Origin: Klebsormidium nitens
Lineage: Eukaryota > Streptophyta > Klebsormidiophyceae > Klebsormidiales > Klebsormidiaceae
Length of the DNA stretch: 64,000 nucleotides
NCBI GenBank assembly: GCA_000708835.1
Contig: DF237164.1
Location: forward strand, 1-64,000
Reading direction: 5' to 3'
The position numbers and the translations under genes are program-made. Below, one piece after another: positions 11,216 to 23,200 of this stretch. A model generated the notes under the pieces. That model was not told where the DNA came from. It saw nothing but the letters and a program-made list of their open reading frames with translations, and ran no database searches. Every line of letters starts with the position of its first letter. Position 1 is the first letter of the stretch.

Positions 11216-11239
11216 TAAGACCACAGACTAACCTGATCC

Positions 11240-11545
11240 CTATGTACGTATGTGTCTGCGACCGGGCATAAATCCCAGAAAGTCTGTACGATATCGCACT
11301 TCCACGTTTCCTCTTTACAAAAAACGAGGAAAAACGCTTGTTGTCTAGCTGTACTACCGACTTTCCTCATTCCAGACGAAGTTGCAAATACATATTTAAA
11401 ACTACCTAGCGCCTCTGTTCAAATCTCTAAGCTTGTGTACTAGGTAGCTTGGGTACGTATGTATCTGCGACCGGGCGGAAATCCCAGAAAGTCTGTACTA
11501 TAGCACTTCCCAGTCTCCTCTTTACAAAAAATGCTAAACCGTTGT
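11240..11545. repeat. Satellite-like repeat block A (about 209-bp period)
   Basis: About one and a half units. The phrase tatgt(g/a)tctgcgaccggg then aaatcccagaaagtctgtac appears near 11245 and again near 11455. Between them lie gaggaaaaacgcttgttg, gacgaagttgcaaatacata and ctagcgcctctgtt. The same unit returns about 1 kb downstream in block B. Confidence 0.75.
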
Positions 11546-12325
11546 GCGGTGTGAATGCTCGGTTTTCGCCTATTGATGAGCTTTCTTTTGGGGGAGATTC
11601 CCATTTTAGAGCGTATTGACGCAATATCTGAAAAACTATTTATTGCAGTTTTAAATTACGCGATCGAAGCGTCTCAAACGCGTGGGAAGATACAATCGGA
11701 CGGCTGCCGTTTGCTCCTATCATATTACGGGCCGGTCATGCAGCGTATGAGTGCCTACCGGGCACCCGTCTTATCTAAGTTATAAGAGAAAACTGACCGA
11801 TACTGTAGACAAAGGAGCTGGCCTCTAGTATTGAGTATATAGCGTACAGAGCAACCGTCGTCGCAGGTCCTATAAATCCTGCTACCGGGTCCACCTTCTA
11901 GAGTACTCAAGTCGTTAGAATTTCGCCCGGTACTGACATAAGCAGGCAGCCACAGCCCAATTCAAGCGTGCGAAAATGTAATCCAACCGATTGAAACAAT
12001 ACCATCGGACGGCTACCTTTCCATACTAGCTAGATGGAGTGCCCGCGGCCGGCCGGGTGGCAGTTCCCTGCGGGCGCTAGCACGCGGGCATGACCGCAGG
12101 GTTTTATCGCACGTATGGCGGTCACGTTCCAAAATTAAAGGTTCACCAACAATTTTTTTTTTTTTGAAGCATCGAACTCCAAAACCCGTCGAAAAGCCAA
12201 GTCGACTGATTTCACACCGTAGTTCCGCCATAAGCACCATTCGATGGATAAAATCGGCTTAACTGAGTGACCCAGTCTGGAGCGCCACTTTATCCCAAAA
12301 CCAAACTACCCGGGTAAAAGCGAGA

Positions 12326-12358
12326 GCTCGTTTTTTACAAAATTAAAAAACCGAGCTA
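12326..12358. repeat. Imperfect hairpin beside repeat block B
   Basis: The sequence agctcgttttttac...taaaaaaccgagct folds into an A/T-rich stem of about 13 bp with one bulge. It sits immediately before repeat block B, between the two satellite-like blocks. Confidence 0.5.
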
Positions 12359-12359
12359 A

Positions 12360-12605
12360 AAAAGAGGAAAAACGCTTGTTCTTTGTAGTACGACTTTCCT
12401 CTTTGAGACGAAGTTGCAAATACATACCTACCTAGCGCCTCTGTTTTAATCTCTGAGCTTGTGTACTAGGTATGTATGTATCTGCGACCGGACGGAAATC
12501 CCAGAAAGTCTGTACTATAGCACTTCCCCGTTTCCTCTTTACAAAAAAAGAGGAAAAACGCTTGTGTCTGTAGTACGACTTTTCTCATCCGAGACGAAGA
12601 TGCAA
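12360..12605. repeat. Satellite-like repeat block B with hairpin at the unit junction
   Basis: This block repeats the order seen in block A: gaggaaaaacgcttgttc, gacgaagttgcaaatacata, ctagcgcctctgtt, tgtgtactaggta, tctgcgaccgg, aatcccagaaagtctgtac, and cctctttac. At 12532-12560 the unit junction forms a perfect 10-bp inverted repeat (tttcctcttt ... aaagaggaaa) with a short A-rich loop. Blocks A and B flank about 800 bp of non-repeated sequence with one 76-codon open frame and no known domain. Confidence 0.7.
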
Positions 12606-13030
12606 CACGCTTCAGTTGATCCATGTAAGGTGACTCCGCTAATATTGCGGTTGATTATCGACTATTTCATCCTCGGGTGAATGCTTGAAGCGGCCACAAC
12701 GAGGATAATGACACCATTTCCCATCCCTTAACAACAGTTGCTCAACATCGTAAGAAAATGTGATGAGCAAGGGTATGGGTGCTTTCCAAAGAAAGCGGAA
12801 GTCGAAAGGCCTCGTGACTCTCCCTCTGCATACGTGTAGAACACTAGCCTGAATGACATGTGTCAGTTCTTTCGCATAACATGCCAATCTGTACCGGAGT
12901 CATGGGTCCGCCAATTGCAAGTCCTAGTCCACCTGCACTTCACGTCTCAAGCTGTAGTACCATCTTAACCCTTTGCGTTTCGTCCGCACAAGCAGCAGAA
13001 ATCTGCGACGATTCAAACGGTCCGTCACCT

Positions 13031-16000
13031 CTATGGCAATGCCCATTGCTGGGCATCATAGAATTCTTTTACCACTGGCCAGAGATTCTGCTGCCTCAGG
13101 ACCGTCTCCATCGCGCGCAGATACTCCTGCAGAGCTGTCACCATGTAGGCAGCCGGCCATGACGCAGCTGGGACATGCTTGAGGATGGGCAGGACTGCTT
13201 CGACGTACGCGCATGCAAAGTGCGGCTCCGTGGGTCGCTGGAAGTAATTGTAATTCGCCTCGGTGTCGCTGCAGAGGCGCTGCTCGTCCGGGTTGGCGTT
13301 GCGGTGCACGCCGTAGAGGAGCAAGGGGCGGTCCCCGAGCTTCCCGACCGCGCCCCCCGACGACCCGGGCGTGGTGGAGGCCCTAATCTTGCCCATCTCA
13401 TCCGAGAACGAGATGACGTCGCCCACGCTGATTGACAGGGTGTCTGCAAATCAAGGTGCGTGCTGTCAGCTTTCTGTGGTACGGAGGCCAGCAAGACACC
13501 ACGCAGCCCTCCACTGATTCCACCGCACAATCTGGCTGAAGGATGCCAAGGGGCTTTCATCATTCTTTGAGTTATATATTCCGTCCCGTTCAAGAAGTTC
13601 CATGTTCCGGCAAGCAAGTCAACCACGGACAGAGAAGCGTTGCGTGTTCTTCTTAAGAATAGATGATGCATAAACCTATGTCCACCGCAACCAGAACCAA
13701 TGCTTAAAGATGGGAAGGTCTTTTATAAAGACACTGGTATTTTGAATGGATGCGGGCATACTCTTTTCTGAATGCTCTACAGATTGTGCGCAACATCAGT
13801 CACACCTTCGCAAGTGCGGATGTAACTGCGTGACCTTGAAAAGACTTCCACAGCTGGGCACAGACGCGGAAGAAAACGCTCCTTTGGAAACGTCCTTTTT
13901 AAAATCGACTTAGTCCACTTACTCGGGCACAGGACGTACTGGTTCATGGCGTCCATGAGGAGGTGCTGACGGTGGTCCGGGACCTTGTAGATGGAGCCCA
14001 TCTGCTCGAGTGTAACACGGCCTGCAATCTGACCAAAGGCAGACGTGAGTGCTCCTTGTGCAGCACACCTAGCAAATTGTTTTGATGTCCAAGTGCAGTG
14101 ACGTCGTGGCCTAGCGCGAAGTTCTTTTCAGGCGTTACCCCTAGAACATCAAGCGTAGCACTGGTGCTCGTTGGTGCTTCGATCAACCTGCCAATTGAGC
14201 TACATGAACGCCACAAGGCTGCTTCTATGTTGACTTATTGGGGTGACTGTTCGTACGCTGGACAGAGAAGTCGGGGCAGCTCCAACACTGTTTGAATTCC
14301 TTCTGAGGACGACTGTTCGAGACCAGGATCTGCAATCTGCCAGAGTGCTGACGCGCCAACTCTCTTGCGCTGACAGGCCATCACTCTCAGTATTTAAATC
14401 AGCCAATCATCTCCACTGGGATGAACCAATTGAGAGAAGCTCAACGACCTCCTGCAATCAGGCTTATCTCTTTTCCTTACCTGACACTTGCAGGACATAG
14501 AACGGCACCTCCGCCTGTGGCTCTTCGGCTGTAGGGACATACCACCAAGGGATATTGTGCTTGCGGTCTTCTGCGTACGGGAAGGGGCTCCCCGTGAACG
14601 GGTCGCACTCGGCCCGGATGACGCCGACCAGGAAGTCCGGGTGGTGGCTGATACCCGAACTTGGCGTCTCCTTAACCTCGGGGTACACGCGCGACCGCAT
14701 CTTCCTGGCCACGTCCGGCGACACGTACGAGGTCGCCAGCCCAGGCGGGGCGGGGACGTCATTCTTGGCAAGAACTTGGACCCCGCTCTTCCAAGCCCGG
14801 CTGGACAGGAGCGGCCCCGCAGACGTGCGCGCGGTCATGGACGGCGTCTGTTCCACACAGCAAAGGGAATTGATTCAGGACAAAGAGTCCTTGCAAATGT
14901 TTTCAACCAGAGACACGACAGTCTTCGAGCTTTTGGTCCACAAATAGACGCAAAGACTTTCCGGTCCACCGGCAGAGCACTCTTAGGAGTGCCACGTGCT
15001 GGCGGCTTTGTGTTGAAAAAAGAGCGCGATACGGCGTGTCAAAGCAGTGCTGGCGGCTTTGTGTCGAGAAAAGAGCGCGATACGGCGTGTCAAAGCAATG
15101 CTCATACAAAACGAGTGCTCACTAAGGGAACTCGAACTGACCAGCACTGACAAAGTTCACCACTCGATGACAGGTCGATGTGGTCAATGACAGGCCACCC
15201 AATCGTGATCGTGCATCTCACATCCTGAGTGAATCACAGAATAACATACTTGACACAGAATGCCTTTTGTGTAATAGAGAAAGTGTCCAGACACAGATGG
15301 TGCGGATGATTCACGACCGTAGACCTGCACCTGTCAACCATTCACAAGTGCTGACCGCCAAGGCAGTGTTCAGCCCAACTGCAGCCCGCCAGACTTTCAA
15401 TGCACAAACTTCTGATCCATGAATCTCTTGATGCCCCCTTGCCTCCTGCTTTTGAATCTCACGTCTGCAGCCCGTCAGACTTTCAAGGCACAAACATCCG
15501 ATCCATGTTGTCTCTTTATGCCCCGTTGCCTCCTGCTTTTGAATCTCACGTTTACAAGGTTACTTACGGTTTCCCCTCCTGCTGACCCAAGTGGCACCAG
15601 TTCGAATTGCTGAGACATTCAAAACTGTCAACTCTCCACTTCCTGCCCTGATTTCTCATGTTCCTTTTGTACTGGGAACTCGCTCATCGCCAGTTTGTTG
15701 TTTCGTAATCTCTCCTGAGAAGAACACAAACAGACAAGTTGGATTCCCGATCTTTTTGGCCTTACCCCCGCTGCTCCTCCCTTAAGCGCATGGCCTGCGG
15801 AACCAAAGGCCACGACATGATCCGCTTGGTGACTCGGGGTCACCGGGGCCTGGGGAACCCTGGCAGCCAAGCTGTCCACGTGCAGATCAATCTCTGCGCT
15901 GCGTGGGACAGGCGGCGACAGCATGAACGAGCTTGCTCGGCCTCCATCCCCGTCGCGCAGGGGCAGCACCTGGGCCCCATTGAAGCGCAGTTTCTCAGTG

Positions 16001-16374
16001 GTCAGCAGAATCTGTTCGTCCTCAGGAAGGTCGGGGCTGCAAGAAATGCGGAGCAACATGTTACCAATTAAATGGACATATTGCTCCAAAAAACCCAGGC
16101 TGACATCACACCTCACTTTTGAACAAAACCTCCCAACACACCGCTTTCATTGGTGAGCATTCGCAAAAGGAACAGAGAGCACCTGCATCCGTCAGTTGGT
16201 CAGACACTGAAAACCATCAACCATAATTTTGCACTCCTTACTGAACCAACTGAAACGGGCAAAAATGGCCAAGGTGTGAAGCTAAAGAAGCGCAATATCA
16301 CCTGAACGTGAAAGGCGCCGCCGTTGAAATCTGATAATCTTCGTCATAGGGCCAAATCTTCTTGAAATCAGACC
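13031..16374 (-). CDS. Trypsin-like serine peptidase-domain protein, 5' end unresolved
   Basis: Five exons on the minus strand join in phase at consensus sites: 16374-16302, 16036-15766, 14847-14481, 14021-13923 and 13443-13031, about 407 codons in total. The last exon has STTPGSSGGAVGKLGDRP followed by LLLYGVHRNAN, the GxSGG nucleophile loop and following strand of chymotrypsin-fold peptidases, so the catalytic Ser is present. Candidate His and Asp positions are less clear: VVAFGSAGHAL in exon 15766-16036 and HPDFLVGVI in exon 14481-14847. The protein then extends about 100 residues past the active-site loop to QQWALP and stop. No start codon was found: the first listed exon begins in phase 1, so at least one exon lies upstream, between 16374 and the divergent methylthiotransferase start at 17273. 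The fold assignment rests mainly on the Ser loop. A second, broken relative lies at 43.7 kb. Confidence 0.6.
14996..15105. repeat. Two-copy 51-bp tandem repeat in a protease intron
   Basis: A 51-bp unit beginning gtgctggcggctttgtgttg and ending gcgtgtcaaagca occurs twice with a few changes. It lies in the intron between protease exons 15766 and 14847, so it is not coding. It does not touch a splice junction. Confidence 0.8.
15370..15560. repeat. Two-copy repeat of about 90 bp in the same protease intron
   Basis: The order gcagcccg(c/t)cagactttcaa, gcacaaac, ccgatccatg, then ttgcctcctgcttttgaatc and tcacgt appears twice. It sits in the same intron as the 51-bp repeat, so this intron has grown by at least two independent tandem duplications. 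Confidence 0.75.
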
Positions 16375-17272
16375 CTGCATGATTCCATTTTCCCTCTTGC
16401 CGCACCACTCTCTCCACGAAAGGGGACGTCTCCATCTGCACCTGAATGTGTAAGGAGGGTAAACCGCCACCCCTGTTGATCTGCCACCCCTGCTGAATTG
16501 TTAAATGGATCAGACACGATCAGAATAAAGGCAAGATGCTCTACTACCGAACAGCAGACCGCACTGACTGCGAGATGCACGACTATAAGGTCGCGACAAG
16601 CCTGATGCGTTTGGATAGCCGACTCGAATGGGCGTTTGGATAGACGAATTTGGCTTGCTGTCAAATTGGCGAAAAGGTAGATGGTACCCCGTTCTCGAAG
16701 ACAGTTTTAGTGTACAGACCGTTATCGGCCACGCACGACTGGTTTTCTGGAGTGGTCAGCTTTTCCAATTTGAAGGACCGGCACGAGCCGTCAGCAATCC
16801 GTCTTCATGAGTGCGAGAAGACTCAAAGAGACGATCTTCGATCGGCCCAGGTGAACTTGCCTGAGGCTGAACTTTTTGAAGACTCAACAGAGAAGTGTGG
16901 CTGGCCCTTCCACTGCCAGGCAGAAAGTGTGAGCTCCATAAACTCTTCTCTGGATTGAAGACGTACCGTATTTGTAACGAAGGGGCATGAGTACAGGAAC
17001 CTCCCTTGCTGATCAGCTGAAAGCACACCACTGGTTGTAGCTCCTACATGACGCCCCCGCTGTTGGCTAGCTAGCTCGCGCTGCGAACAAGTCAGAGAAA
17101 AGGTCCTCGTTGAGTGGGCGCCACGCTTGCATTCTAGCTGACGTGGAAAACCTCTGTGCGTTAGCCATTGCGCATCATCAGCTGCCAATACATTGCATTT
17201 TCATATTGAGCACACGTGTCCTCTTGAACGTCAACAACACTTCTTTGTTGAAGTTATCACACCCCTGGTGTA

Positions 17273-20200
17273 ATGGCTGTCGACGACATTGAGGACTTGC
17301 TTGGCCAGGAGAAAAGTGCGCCCATCGGTTTCCACCTGCCGGCCCCGCCAAGCCAGGTGGGAATGGGCACCAGGGGCAGGAGCAAGGGTGTGAATAAGCA
17401 CGCGGAGAAGGACTCCCCCACAAGCGTGATTCCAGGGACCCAGTCCATCTTCTTGAAGACGTTTGGCTGTGCCCACAATACTGTAAGTGTGCACCTCTCT
17501 TCTTACTCCAAAAAGCTGTCCTCAACGTTGTGGAATTTAAGCAAAGAGCGTGAAGAGTCGAGCTTCAATTGTCCAGTTTGTCCAGCACACCCTGACTTAC
17601 ATTCTGCGTGTAATTTTGCCCAGAGAGGCATGGCTGCAAGTCTCTGTCTTTGTCATGCATCACGATCGCCCCAACCTTTTGTCGTTACTCTGCCCGAAGC
17701 AAGGTGTCAACTTCTAGACCAACAACATTTGTGGTAGCTCACTTAGAGTTAAAAAGGATCACAGCTACAACTTATTTCAAACAGATGGTTCGAAGAGCGC
17801 CGTTGACGGTTCCAACGTGAGACTTCTGCTTCGATTCTCTGCAGAGTGACAGTGAGTACATGGCAGGCCAGCTTGCCTCGTACGGGTACGAGCTGGTAGG
17901 GGAACCGGAAGCTGCAGATCTGTGGCTCATCAACACGTGAGAACACCTCAAGCCTGAGCACTTGGTTGAATCTCAAAATGGTGTCAAACCAGCAAAGCTG
18001 GTCGCCCATACTATAGACGCTTTGGTGCTCGTTCCAAGCCCCGTGCTACTGATCGCTAGATGGTGCAGTTATCGCAACGCTCCATACACTGTCCCCCATT
18101 TCATTGTCTATCAGTCTGCCCAATCCGGGCGGCCTCCTCTGACGCTGTTCCCGACCTTCTCTGAACTCATTTCTAGAAGTCTCACTTCCTTCTGAGCCAG
18201 TATGGGCGTCACTGCCATCATTGAGAGGGTCAAATGACGGTCGCGTATCAATCCCACGGATGTTGTTCTCGTGAAGCACCATATCATCCGCTGGTGCTTC
18301 TCCAGTTCTTCTCTCATACTCGTCATACCCGTATCAATTTGAGGAGTATTCTTCAGCAGAGAAAAGGTAGAAGTATTTAAGCAGAAACCGAAAAGCAGAA
18401 ACACGTGTCTGCAGAGAAGAACCACCCGCTTCTCTCAGGCGCAAATCACGAATCCTGGGGCAGAAAACACGAGATTCTTCTTTTTACCAGGTGCACCGTC
18501 AAGTCTCCCAGCCAATCCGCAATGGACTCGCTCCTCCGGCGCGGGCGCGCCCAGGGCAAGCCTCTACTTGTCGCCGGGTGCGTTCCGCAAGGTGACCAGC
18601 ACCTCAAGGAGCTCGATGACGTCAGCATCGTCGGCGTTCAGCAGATCGATCGCGTGGTGGAGATTGTGGAGGAGACGCTGAAAGGGAACAGGGTGCGGCT
18701 GCTGGCGAGGGGAGCTCTGCCCGCGTTGGATTTGCCGAAGGTGAGAGCGGGAGCGAGAGGCCGGAAGATACGGGACAAATCGAAGCTCACCGCATTTGTG
18801 TGAGCTTCATGACTTTTGGAAGAGCCCAGCGGAATGCCAGGGTTGTCGTAGCTGTCACCAGACTTCCCCCTCAAAGAGCAGAAGGAGTTGAAGGGACGAG
18901 GAAATGCCTGGTAAAAAACGTTATGCTTCACCTCTTTGACTAAGAAGTGGGGACGGGATACCAGAAGACGTTGCCACAGAAAGGGACCAAACGGGTTGAT
19001 TAAAAAGCTGCACTCTCGCATGCCCCGTTGGCCCAAGGAAGTATAGCAACCACTTGTGTGAGTTGTTTCCCAGCACGGGCGTGGTGGGTCAGCAGGATTG
19101 GAGATAGTCCACACGAAAGTAAAAGGATAAGGCCTCACCTCACGCGAAAACGATGCACATGTCTGAGGTCGTCCTGGGGAACTCATGTTCGGTATGCGGC
19201 TATTCGCGAAAGCCGTCGATTTCTTTCTTAAGCTTAAATCAGCTCTACAAAGGATGACGTATGTTGACGTGACAGCCGGGAAGACAGGAGAGCCGGGAAA
19301 AGAATTTTTCCCGCATTTTTCAGCCCTTCAGAGACGCATAGGCATCGAAGAGCTTGCCAAAGACACGAAAAGGTCGCCCATTTGCCTCCAGGTCCGCCGC
19401 AACAAGTTCATCGAGATCATCCCGATCAACGTGGGCTGCCTCGGGGCGTGCACCTACTGCAAAACGAAACATGCTCGTGGGCACCTGGGGAGCTACCCCG
19501 TGCACTCCCTGGCAGAGCGGCTGCGGTCGGTGATTGCAACCGGGGCGAAGGAGGTCTGGCTCAGCAGCGAGGACACGGGCGCGTACGGTGAGTTTGACGT
19601 GAACGGACAGCCGTTTGGGGGTGTGAGGACGTTAGTTTTTGAAAGGGTTGCGAGACCTTGTCTGGGGGTTTGAGTTGTGTACTCCGGTACAGCGAGTGGG
19701 GTGCAAATGAATAGCTGTCGGGAGTGGTAGGGCGTTATGTACACACAAGAGTCGCCCAAACTTTCCTTTAGAGTTTTACAAGCTTATGACTGTGTTTTTG
19801 ATTCTAGGTCCTTCTTATTGCTGGCCGGACAAGCTCGTCAGTAGAAGAAGCTTCGTTTTCCTGTAGTCAATTCTTCTTTAAGGGGCTTCAGTAGGATGTA
19901 GGAACTTTGTTAAGCTGTAGGAGCGTTCCCTGTATCCTTTGAAAGTGGTCCGCGAGTTGGCTGAAATTGTCTGAATGGTGTCCGACTTGTCTTCCGAAGG
20001 TCGTCGAGACGCTTGTTCCTGGCCTAGCGCTCGACATTTGGTACTTGGGTCATCCAAAAGTCAAACCCTGTTTGCTCACACAAAGCCGGTGGCTGTGGAG
20101 GTGCCAAAGCCACAAGTTCGAAGGATACCCCTGATTACGACGTTGTGCTGCTCTTTGACTGGTCGTAAATCACTGCTGGTAGAAAACGGTTGGCTCAGTC

Positions 20201-23200
20201 TCCGGGCTTCGACGGGCGCACGTCCTGTTTGGCCGATGGTACTACTCTTCAATTCTTCTTGCAGTTTTTTCCAGCTGAAAGAGCAGGACCGTTCACCGAA
20301 TTCACGGATGCGCTGAACTGTTCCAAGCCATGTCAATAAGCATTTGACCGACCTTGCAGGAAGACGCTTCCAGGTTGCTTAAAGGGACTCTTTCTCAGTT
20401 CGCCAGTAGCTGCGAGCCGTGATTGCAGGTCCGCACTCCGCTTCGTTCTGCCTGCTTCGCTTTGTCGCACGGAAAGTCAAAATGGTCGATTGAGTCGTGC
20501 CATAAGCTTCCCCCAGCTACATTGACTCGACCTCGAATCATCTCACACCCTTATTCGGCTGACGTCGTATCCGGTGACCTGATTCTCCCAGGCCGCGAAA
20601 TCGGCACCGACCTTCCGACCCTTCTCCGGGCTCAAATTACGGAGTTGCCCGCCAACGGTTCCGTCTAGTTGCTCGTCAGATCACCAAACCGCTCTTCACT
20701 TTGGAGACTTTGGCACCTTTCGCTGACTTCCTCCTCGCTGACGTCACCCTCTGCTGGCGTCATGTTTTTCAGGCCGCGACATCGGCACTAACTTTCCGAC
20801 CCTTCTCCGGGCCTTGGTTGCGGAGCTTCCCGCCGATGGATCCGTCATGCTCCATGTCGGTGTTACCAACCCGCCGTTCACTTTGAGCACCTAGACCTAT
20901 ATGCTGACGTCATCCTCTGCTGACATCATCTTCCAAGGCCGCGGCATTGGCACCGATCTTCCAACTCTCCTCCCGGCCCTGGTCGCAAGGCTGCCCGCAG
21001 ACGGATCTGGCATTCCCCGTGTCGGGATGATCAACCCGCCGTTTTCTCTCGAGCACCGTTGGCTGACATCATCCTTTGCCGACGTCATCTTTTCCCAGGC
21101 CGCAACATAGCACCGACCTCCCCACCCTTCTCCGGTTCCTGGTTCTGAAACTGCCCACGTGTGGCTTCGTGAACTGCGTGTTGGGATGACCAACCCGTCC
21201 ATTATCAGCGCGCAACTAGACTGACGTCATATTCTGCCGACGTCTCTTCCAGGCCGCGACATCGGCACCGACCTTCCGACTCTTCTCCGGGCACTAGTCG
21301 CGGAGCTTCCTGCCGATGGATCCGTCATGCTACGCGTTGGGATGACCAACCCGCCGTTCATCTTGGAGCATTTGGACGCGATTGCGGACGTCCTGCGACA
21401 CCCGTCCGTGTACGCCTTCCTGCACGTGCCCGTACAGTCGGGGAGCAACGCGGTGCTCAAGGTGGGGGGGCGATAAACCAGCGTTCTGCTTTGTTTCGAA
21501 ATTTCAGCTGCCAACGCTCTCAAATTGTTCTGATCCAGATTCAGCAGACGGGACGCTTGATGTCTTAACCCGATCAGGATCAACAGCCTTCTGAGCTTTG
21601 AAGGTTTCTGAAAGTTCTGCGGAAGTCGAAGGTTTGTCGGTTTCCGGGTTTCCAGATTTTTTTGACTTCTAGGCAATGTATCGAGTCATGAATGGGTCCG
21701 GGGGGGCCTTCACGCGGTTTGAAAATCGCGAGTGCGACCTTCCGGATTTTTGTGTATCCTCTATCTGACGAGGATATGGGGAACCAGCTTCTCGACTACC
21801 TTTTGTATGCCGGGCCCTCGACAATTCTGACCTTGCGTGGGCTTCTGCTCGTTAGAAGCTAGAACTATCGCATCGAGAAACTGAAAAGGGGTCTCGTCGG
21901 AAAGGTGTCGCTCTTCGTTATCATCTAGCCTGTACGCAATCTGTGCTTCACCATCAGCCGACCTTCAACGGTGAAGAGACGTTGAGCGGTTGGCAGGAAG
22001 TCGTAAAGTCCGCCCCGGTGGGTTTGTAGTATGCGGAAAACGTCAGAAGACACCGGCTCTCCGCCCCTAAACGATCGCTGTTCAATCTCTGCTATGTAGG
22101 GCATGAACCGGGAGTACACCGTCGAAGATTTTCGGACGGTGTGCGACACCTTGCTGCGGCTGGTCCCGGACATGCAGATCGCCACTGACGTCATCTGCGG
22201 GTTCCCAGGTAACGAGCTGACGTTAGAGTCTTTACAGGAAATTTGGATGCGCCCTGAGACGAAAACGAGGGGCCCTTTCGCCTGCGCTCTCCTTCGCAAG
22301 GCAGCTAATTCCTGCGTGCTTGATATCGCTTTTATGATCGACTTTCTCTCAGCTGTTTGAGTTATTTGCGCACCGTTTCATGGCTTGTTTTCCGCGTACT
22401 CTCCCTCTTCGATGCTGGGGGCAAGGTCTCCAGATTAAAGAGTCTCGGCCATCTCACATCCGCCCGCACTAGAGTGTACGTTTCAAGTTTGGCTCTTCAA
22501 GAAGCAGGCCCTGTCCTCTGGATCAGGATCAGCACAAGGGACAGACTATCTTCGAGGACCTTTATCAATGGCTCTATTCAAACCTGAGTTTGAGCTAAAA
22601 GACATATAGAGAAACGAAACCTCTTCTTCCGTATCCAGGCGAGACCGACGACGGCTTCGCCGAGACTATGGCGCTGATCGAAGAGTACCGCTTCCCGCAC
22701 GTCCATATCTCCCAGTTCTACCCGCGGCCAGGTCAGGCAGCTTTCTCAGTGCTCTTTGCTTGTTTCAGCAAAAGTTTTATCTGCTTTGGTAGGCGGCTGG
22801 TGAAGCCTCATGCTGAGAGCGCTTTTGACCCGATACACTCCGACTCAGTATAAGGTGTGCCAATTCTGGGACTCATCTGAGATACACCGATCACAATGGA
22901 GGAACCCGCTACAAATAGTCATTGATTGACGCCGTTGCTTTTCCAAGTCTGCCAGTTGCTGACCTAACTTTTCAGAATCTCGCCCGTCTTCGTCTGAAGT
23001 AGTCAGACTTTCCGCATTCAGAGGATCTCCTTGCCCAGAAAGCCCGTCCTACGTAAAAGTGCTCCTTGATCTTTCTATCTAATGCTTCTTGAATTGTTCG
23101 ATAGTCCACCTTCGAGCTGTCCCAGTTGTCACTATTAAGACAGAGCTCTCGTGGTTCTGAATAAGCCTCTCCCAGACAAAACTCCGGAGCTTATATCAAG

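Noticed and set aside
16440-16485. Possible junction copy beside protease exon 16302-16374 (ccttacacattcag then gtgcag)
   Set aside because: Similarity to the exon end (cctttcacgttcag then gtgata) is suggestive but only about 17 bp, too short to count as a seventh array.
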